From Pseudomonas tructae (lineage in GTDB: Bacteria > Pseudomonadota > Gammaproteobacteria > Pseudomonadales > Pseudomonadaceae): a stretch of 64,000 nucleotides of DNA. Position 1 is the first letter of the stretch. Each line of letters starts with the position of its first letter. Both the position numbers and the translations under genes were made by a program. The stretch covers positions 1,684,501 through 1,748,500 of the forward strand of contig NZ_CP035952.1 of assembly GCF_004214895.1 (NCBI RefSeq), in the 5' to 3' direction. Shown here in pieces: positions 59,227-64,000 of the stretch. The notes under the pieces were generated by a model that saw only the letters and a list, made by a program, of their open reading frames with translations, searched no databases and was not told the DNA's origin.

Positions 59227-60660
59227 TTAGCGCATCATGTCCTTGACCATCCGCTGCTGCTCCATCAGCTCACGCTGGCGGGCATCGATCTTCGACGCCA
59301 GGACAAAGTTGTTGCCCGCCCGCTGCTTGGCATAGTCGAGCTGCTGCAAGGCTTGGTCAAAGTCGCCGACCAGGGCAAAGTACTCGGCGCGGGCCTGGTG
59401 CAGGCCGATGGTATTGCCCGACAAGCCACGCACTTCCGCCACGTCGTACCAGACATCCGGGTCATCCGGACGGTTCTTGAGCAGTGCATCCAGTGCCTTT
59501 TCAGCCTCGGCAGGGCGGTTCTGCTTGAGCAGCAGGTCGATGCGCGCCTGTTGCAGCGGGTAGTTGCCGGGATACAGGCCGCGCATCCGCTCGACGCGCT
59601 GCTGGGCATCGGCCAGGCGGTTGTTGGTGGTGTCCAGATCGATTTGTGCCAGGTTGTAGGTGATGTCGTTGGGCGCCTTGGCCAGCAGCGGCTTGAGGTT
59701 TTCGCGCGCCTCGTTCAGGCGGCCACCCTTGATCTGCGCCAGCGCCAGGCCGTAACGTGCGGCGTCCTGCTGCGGGTTCTCGTCGAGCTGGGCCTGGAAG
59801 CGCTTTGCCGCAAGGCCCGGGGTACCTTCGTAGATCAGCGCCACCCGTGCGCGAATCAGTTGATAGCGCTTGCTGTCTTCGGTGCCGCCCTTGGGTGCCT
59901 GCTCGGCGCGGTTGCGGGTGTCGGCGATGCGCGATTCGGTGACCGGGTGAGTCAGGAGAAATTCCGGCGGCTTGGCATCGTAGCGGTACTGGCGCATCAG
60001 GCGCTCGAACATGGTCGGCATGTTGCGCGGATCGTAACCGGCCTTTTCCAGGTTGAGGATGCCGATGCGGTCGGCTTCCTGTTCGTTCTGCCGGGAGAAG
60101 CGTCGTTGTTCCTGGATGGCGGCGGCCTGGGTGCCGGCAATCGCGGCAATGCCGGCATCACCGGCGCCTGCAGCGGCAGCAACGATACCGATCAGCAGCG
60201 CGCCCATCATCGGCAGTTGCATGCGCTGCTGGGCCTCGACGCCACGGGCGAAATGGCGCTGGGACAAGTGCGCCAGTTCGTGGGCCAGCACCGAGGCGTA
60301 TTCGCCTTCGGTCTGGGCATTGAGGAACAACCCGCCGTTGACCCCGACGATCCCGCCAGGGGCGGCGAAGGCGTTGAGTTCACGGCTGTCGATGAGGATG
60401 AATTCCAGGCGCCGGTCTTGCAGCTGGCTGGTTTCGGCCAGGCGGTACACGCTGGTTTCGACGTAATCCTTGAGCTGGGGATCGTTCAGTTGATTGACAT
60501 TGCCCCGCAGCAGGCTGAGCCAGGCGCGGCCCAGTTGGTGTTCCTGCTGTGGAGAGACAATGGCAGAACTGGCGTCGCCCAGTGACGGCAGGTCGTCGGC
60601 ATGACTCGGTAGCGCCATCAAGCAGGCCAGCGTCAGCAGGGTAGGGCGCAGAAAATTCAT
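59227..60660 (-). CDS. bepA: Periplasmic M48 metalloprotease and chaperone BepA (YfgC)
   Basis: The 477-residue protein has a signal peptide (about residues 1-21), an M48 peptidase domain with H-E-L-A-H at residues 127-131 and downstream E-Q-E-A-D-R for the zinc Glu, and C-terminal TPR repeats (from about 290). BepA assists and degrades misassembled outer-membrane proteins such as LptD. The start 60660 is the first Met of the signal peptide. Confidence 0.95.
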   Translation of the reverse strand: MNFLRPTLLTLACLMALPSHADDLPSLGDASSAIVSPQQEHQLGRAWLSLLRGNVNQLNDPQLKDYVETSVYRLAETSQLQDRRLEFILIDSRELNAFAAPGGIVGVNGGLFLNAQTEGEYASVLAHELAHLSQRHFARGVEAQQRMQLPMMGALLIGIVAAAAGAGDAGIAAIAGTQAAAIQEQRRFSRQNEQEADRIGILNLEKAGYDPRNMPTMFERLMRQYRYDAKPPEFLLTHPVTESRIADTRNRAEQAPKGGTEDSKRYQLIRARVALIYEGTPGLAAKRFQAQLDENPQQDAARYGLALAQIKGGRLNEARENLKPLLAKAPNDITYNLAQIDLDTTNNRLADAQQRVERMRGLYPGNYPLQQARIDLLLKQNRPAEAEKALDALLKNRPDDPDVWYDVAEVRGLSGNTIGLHQARAEYFALVGDFDQALQQLDYAKQRAGNNFVLASKIDARQRELMEQQRMVKDMMR

Positions 60661-60784
60661 GCACGAAGCTCTGATCGACAAAGAACCTTACTGTAGCCCG
60701 CTCGCACGTTGGCGACCAGTGGCGGTATCCTACCGGGCTTGTTCAAAATGCTACCTGTGTCCGTATTCCTGCCTGGAGAACCCC

Positions 60785-61024
60785 ATGAGCGCTATCCCGA
60801 CCCATGACGCCGAACTCGACGCCAGCGGGCTGAATTGCCCGTTGCCGCTGCTCAAGGCGAAGATGGAGCTCAACCGCCTGGACAGTGGCGCGGTGCTCAA
60901 GGTGATTGCCACCGATGCCGGTTCCCAGCGCGACTTTCGCACTTTTGCCAGATTGGCCGGTCATACCCTGCTGCGCGAAGAGGCCGAGGCCGGTGTGTAC
61001 CGTTACTGGTTGAAGAAAGCCTGA
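60785..61024 (+). CDS. tusA: TusA-family sulfurtransferase
   Basis: The 79-residue protein has the TusA signature with C-P-L-P (Cys18), the sulfur-carrying residue. The gene here in P. aeruginosa (PA1006) supports molybdenum cofactor and nitrate respiration. GGAG lies before the start. perM follows after about 25 bases. Confidence 0.93.
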   Translation: MSAIPTHDAELDASGLNCPLPLLKAKMELNRLDSGAVLKVIATDAGSQRDFRTFARLAGHTLLREEAEAGVYRYWLKKA

Positions 61025-61048
61025 GTTTTCTCTGTTAAAGGATCGTCA

Positions 61049-62119
61049 ATGTTCAAGGTGCTTCGCGACTGGATGCAGCGCTACTTCTCCGATGAAGAGG
61101 CGGTGGTGTTGGCGGTCTTGCTGTTTCTGGCGTTCACCGCTGTCCTGACCCTGGGCGGCATGCTGGCGCCGGTGCTGGCGGGGATGGTTCTGGCGTTTCT
61201 GATGCAGGGCCTGGTCAACGCCCTGGAGCGCCTGCGGGTGCCGAGCCGCTATGCCGTGGCCCTGGTGTTCATGTTGTTCATGGGCGCCCTGGCGGCGTTC
61301 CTGCTGGTGCTGGTGCCGTTGCTCTGGCATCAGTTGATCACCCTGTTCAACGAATTGCCGGGCATGCTCGGCAAGTGGCAATCGCTTTTGCTGCTGCTAC
61401 CCGAGCGCTATCCGCACCTGGTCTCCGACGAGCAGGTGCTGCAAGCCATCGAGGTGATGCGCGGCGAAATCGGCAAGTTTGGCCAGTGGGCGCTGACCTT
61501 CTCGTTGTCGAGCCTGCCGCTGCTGGTCAACATCATGATCTACCTGGTGCTGGTGCCGATCCTGGTGTTCTTCTTTCTCAAGGATCGCGAGCAGATCGCC
61601 CATTGGGTCAGTGGCTACCTGCCCAAGGAGCGGGCGCTGATGACCCGGGTGGCCGAAGAAATGAACCGACAGATTGCCAACTACATCCGTGGCAAGGGCA
61701 TCGAGATCCTGATCTGCGGCGTGGCCACGTACATCGCCTTCATCAGCCTGGGGCTCAACTATGCGGCGCTGTTGGCGCTGCTGGTCGGCCTGTCGGTGGT
61801 GGTGCCTTATGTGGGCGCGGTGGTGGTGACCGTGCCGGTGACCCTGATCGCGCTGTTCCAGTGGGGCTGGGGTGACCAGTTCATCTACCTGATGGCGGTG
61901 TACGCGATCATCCAGGCCCTGGATGGCAACGTGCTGGTGCCGTTGCTGTTCTCCGAGGCGGTGAGCCTGCACCCGGTGGCGATCATCTGCGCGGTCTTGC
62001 TGTTCGGCGGGCTGTGGGGCTTCTGGGGGATCTTCTTCGCGATCCCGCTGGCGACCTTGTTCAAGGCCGTGCTGGACGCCTGGCCGCGGCGCGAGCCGAT
62101 GGTGGCGCCGCTGCTCTGA
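61049..62119 (+). CDS. AI-2E/PerM family transporter
   Basis: The 356-residue protein has about eight membrane segments and the family G-G-L-W-G-F-W-G-I-F-F-A-I-P segment near residues 310-323. Members of the AI-2 exporter (TqsA/PerM) family move small molecules or ions by unclear mechanisms. It lies after tusA, probably in one unit. Confidence 0.9.
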   Translation: MFKVLRDWMQRYFSDEEAVVLAVLLFLAFTAVLTLGGMLAPVLAGMVLAFLMQGLVNALERLRVPSRYAVALVFMLFMGALAAFLLVLVPLLWHQLITLFNELPGMLGKWQSLLLLLPERYPHLVSDEQVLQAIEVMRGEIGKFGQWALTFSLSSLPLLVNIMIYLVLVPILVFFFLKDREQIAHWVSGYLPKERALMTRVAEEMNRQIANYIRGKGIEILICGVATYIAFISLGLNYAALLALLVGLSVVVPYVGAVVVTVPVTLIALFQWGWGDQFIYLMAVYAIIQALDGNVLVPLLFSEAVSLHPVAIICAVLLFGGLWGFWGIFFAIPLATLFKAVLDAWPRREPMVAPLL

Positions 62120-62207
62120 AAGCATCGCGGCGCAAGTCGGGGCGCCGCATCGCCGCTCCCACAGTTAGTGAAAGAACCTGTGGGAGCGGGCTTGCCCCGC
62201 GATTGAG
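62120..62207. repeat. REP pair with a diverged and expanded left unit
   Basis: The right unit is intact (GGAGCGGGCTTGCCCCGCGAT). The left begins CATCGCGGCGCAAGTCGGGG and then repeats GCCGCATCGCCGCTCCCAC, so it carries an insertion and changes. It lies between convergent perM and bcp. Confidence 0.75.
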
Positions 62208-62210
62208 GCC

Positions 62211-62684
62211 TCAGGCCTTGTTCAGCGCCTGCGCCTGCGCCAATACGGCATCCACATGCCCCGGCACCTTGACCCCGCGCCAGGCCTTGCGCAGCACGCC
62301 ATCCTTGTCGATCAGGAAGGTGCTGCGGTCCACGCCCAGGTATTCCTTGCCATAGAGCTTCTTCAGCTTGATCACGTCGAACAGCTGGCACAGCGCCTCG
62401 TCCTTGTCGCTGATCAGCTCGAACGGGAAGGCCTGCTTGGCCTTGAAGTTCTCGTGGGACTTGATGCCATCACGCGAAACCCCGAACACCAGGGTATTGG
62501 CCGCGGCGAAGGCTGCATGCTGGTCACGGAAACCCTGTCCTTGAGTGGTGCAGCCGGGGGTGCTGTCCTTGGGGTAGAAGTACAGTACCACCTGCTTGCC
62601 TTTGAGTTCAGCCAGGCTGACGGTCTGGCCGCTGGTGGCCAGTGCCTGGAAATCGGCGACGGGTTGGTCGAGTTCAACGGCCAT
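62211..62684 (-). CDS. bcp: Thioredoxin-dependent peroxiredoxin, BCP/PrxQ type
   Basis: The 157-residue peroxiredoxin has peroxidatic Cys45 in D-S-T-P-G-C-T-T-Q. Residue 50, the resolving Cys in E. coli BCP, is Gln here; Cys99 is the only other Cys. It therefore should be a 1-Cys form or use Cys99. It reduces peroxides with thiol donors. Confidence 0.95.
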   Translation of the reverse strand: MAVELDQPVADFQALATSGQTVSLAELKGKQVVLYFYPKDSTPGCTTQGQGFRDQHAAFAAANTLVFGVSRDGIKSHENFKAKQAFPFELISDKDEALCQLFDVIKLKKLYGKEYLGVDRSTFLIDKDGVLRKAWRGVKVPGHVDAVLAQAQALNKA

Positions 62685-62694
62685 GAAAGCTTCC

Positions 62695-63255
62695 TTACAT
62701 CGGGTTCTGTGGGCGCCACGGTTCGATCAGCGCATCCAGGTTGAGCGCATCGGAGAAGTCCAGGAACTGGTCACGCAGCCAGCTGATCTGGGTGCCGGCC
62801 GGCAGGGTCACGGTAAAGGTGGCGTTGAGCATGGTGCCGCCGGTCTGCGGTGCCTGGTAGGTGTCGCAGGTCAGGTTCTCCAGCTCTACATGGTGGTCGA
62901 TGAAGAACTGGCACAGCTCGTTGATGATATCCGGGCGATAGGCGGCGCTGACATAGGCTACGTACGGCAGCGACAGCGGACGCACCTCAAGCTCGGCGCT
63001 GCGCACCACGTTGACGGTGAAGGTGTGCTTCTTGGCCAGGCCCGGCAGTGCGCCTTCGAAGCGCGCCAGGGCGTCCCAGCTGCCAGTGACCTGCAGCACC
63101 AGGGCGCTGCACTCGCCATGGCGGGTCAGGCGCGAGGTGACGACCGAGCAGCGATTGTCGTTGCTGGCGCGGCACAGGATGTTGGTCAGCTCCATCGGGT
63201 TGGCACCCAGGGCGCTGATGACAAGGAATTGTTCGCGAACGGTGGGGGTGGACAT
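62695..63255 (-). CDS. gcvR: Glycine cleavage system transcriptional repressor-type ACT protein
   Basis: The 186-residue protein has two ACT domains (residues about 8-85 and 95-180) and resembles GcvR, which senses glycine and antagonises GcvA in E. coli. In Pseudomonas it lies next to bcp and dapA (PA1009). Start 63255 is the first ATG. It is divergent from dapA and presumably co-transcribed with bcp. Confidence 0.9.
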   Translation of the reverse strand: MSTPTVREQFLVISALGANPMELTNILCRASNDNRCSVVTSRLTRHGECSALVLQVTGSWDALARFEGALPGLAKKHTFTVNVVRSAELEVRPLSLPYVAYVSAAYRPDIINELCQFFIDHHVELENLTCDTYQAPQTGGTMLNATFTVTLPAGTQISWLRDQFLDFSDALNLDALIEPWRPQNPM

Positions 63256-63515
63256 GCAGCATTCCTAAAGCGATGAGCGGTCGGTACCTGGCGTGGCAAA
63301 AAGGCCGGTAGGCAGGCGCCCGGGGCTCAGGATCGAGCCTTGGGGCGCAGGCTTCGCCCATTGTCGGCAGCCCGGCGGGCCACTATGTACCGATCAAAGA
63401 CAGAAGGGTAGCGAAAATGGGCGCCGAGGGGAATGCTCCGCCCGCCTGCTTCGCTTGTGCAAGGCCGATGGCGCCAGTACCATTACCGCTCTCTTTTTCC
63501 GGCAGGAGCAGTTTC

Positions 63516-64000
63516 ATGATTGCGGGCAGTATGGTGGCATTGGTCACACCCATGGATGCACAAGGGCGTCTTGATTGGGACAGCCTCGACAAACTTGTAG
63601 ACTTCCATCTGGAAAACGGCACCCATGCGATCGTCGCAGTCGGCACTACCGGTGAGTCCGCGACCCTGGATGTTGAAGAGCACATCCTGGTCATCAAGCA
63701 CGTGGTCGAGCGCGTCAAGCGCAGCAAGCACCCCGTTCCAGTGATTGCCGGCACCGGCGCGAACTCCACCACTGAAGCCGTGCACCTGACCCGCAATGCC
63801 AAGAATGCTGGCGCCGACGCCTGCCTGCTGGTAGTTCCGTACTACAACAAGCCGACTCAGGAAGGCCTGTACCAGCACTTCAAATACATTGCCGAAGCCG
63901 TCGATATCCCGCAGATCCTCTACAACGTTCCTGGCCGCACTTCCTGCGACATGCAGGCCGAGACTGTAATCCGCCTGTCGACCGTGCCGAACATCATCGG
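63516..64000 (+). CDS. dapA: 4-Hydroxy-tetrahydrodipicolinate synthase, 5' part
   Basis: The first 161 residues of DapA are inside the window. DapA condenses pyruvate and aspartate semialdehyde in lysine and diaminopimelate synthesis. The opening [13 protein letters not shown] and G-T-T-G-E-S-A-T-L segments are typical, and V-V-P-Y-Y-N-K-P supplies the catalytic Tyr. The Schiff-base Lys falls past the end. GGCAGGAGCAG precedes the ATG. Confidence 0.97.
   Translation, partial: MIAGSMVALVTPMDAQGRLDWDSLDKLVDFHLENGTHAIVAVGTTGESATLDVEEHILVIKHVVERVKRSKHPVPVIAGTGANSTTEAVHLTRNAKNAGADACLLVVPYYNKPTQEGLYQHFKYIAEAVDIPQILYNVPGRTSCDMQAETVIRLSTVPNII

Overview
The window comes from the chromosome of a Pseudomonas species, most likely of the P. 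putida or a related fluorescent lineage. The evidence is gene order and protein content: the recA-recX block, erdR-dgkA, a finR-like LysR gene divergent from fpr, mprF-acvB, a proS/oprD/HIT/slyX/dps/aspS/yebC/ruvCAB/ybgC/tolQRAB/oprL/cpoB/queE/queC run, and nadA/bepA/tusA/perM/bcp/gcvR/dapA. Several of these blocks match P. aeruginosa PAO1 locally but are joined differently. The codons are GC-rich, and pairs of the short palindromic REP sequence typical of Pseudomonas (core CGCGGGGCAAGCCCGCTCC) sit between genes.

Layout. Bases 1-1128 hold the end of a pore-forming colicin-like bacteriocin and a four-helix membrane protein that is probably its immunity protein, immediately before cinA/pncC. 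This junction is a known bacteriocin insertion hotspot in Pseudomonas. Bases 1143-3272 are pncC, recA (with a LexA box) and recX. Bases 3275-8634 hold a LOG-family protein, small proteins, tapT, erdR, dgkA and a LysR regulator divergent from fpr. Bases 9579-15696 carry RNA and ribosome modification genes (trmO, a YehS-like gene, an RsuA-like protein lacking its catalytic Asp, a GNAT, rimO) and kup. Bases 15775-21503 hold the acvB-mprF lipid operon, two initiator tRNA genes in tandem and dinB. Bases 21585-41837 are the conserved proS to queC housekeeping run, ending with tRNA-Lys.

Bases 42003-50386 are more accessory in character: a Fur-type TonB siderophore receptor, a SUKH/ankyrin protein, an EamA exporter divergent from a LysR gene, a degenerate LytM lipoprotein, and a TetR gene divergent from an unknown gene. 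Bases 50507-56311 hold polyamine catabolism genes (glutamylpolyamine synthetase-like, putrescine-binding protein, FAD oxidoreductase) with a divergent AraC regulator, then an oxaloacetate decarboxylase. Bases 56366-64000 hold ydgA-like, nadA, bepA, tusA, perM, bcp, gcvR and the first part of dapA.

The genes form several functional units: SOS repair (recA, recX, ruvCAB, dinB), the Tol-Pal envelope machine, queuosine synthesis, phospholipid aminoacylation and its reversal, iron uptake, and polyamine use. Most of the window is well-known core genome. The less ordinary parts are the bacteriocin/immunity locus, the RsuA-like protein without its nucleophile, the membrane/cold-shock fusion, the SUKH-ankyrin protein, and several clear palindromes in divergent promoters. 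I did not find a convincing wholly new multi-gene system. All assignments come from reading the sequence; no database search was run.
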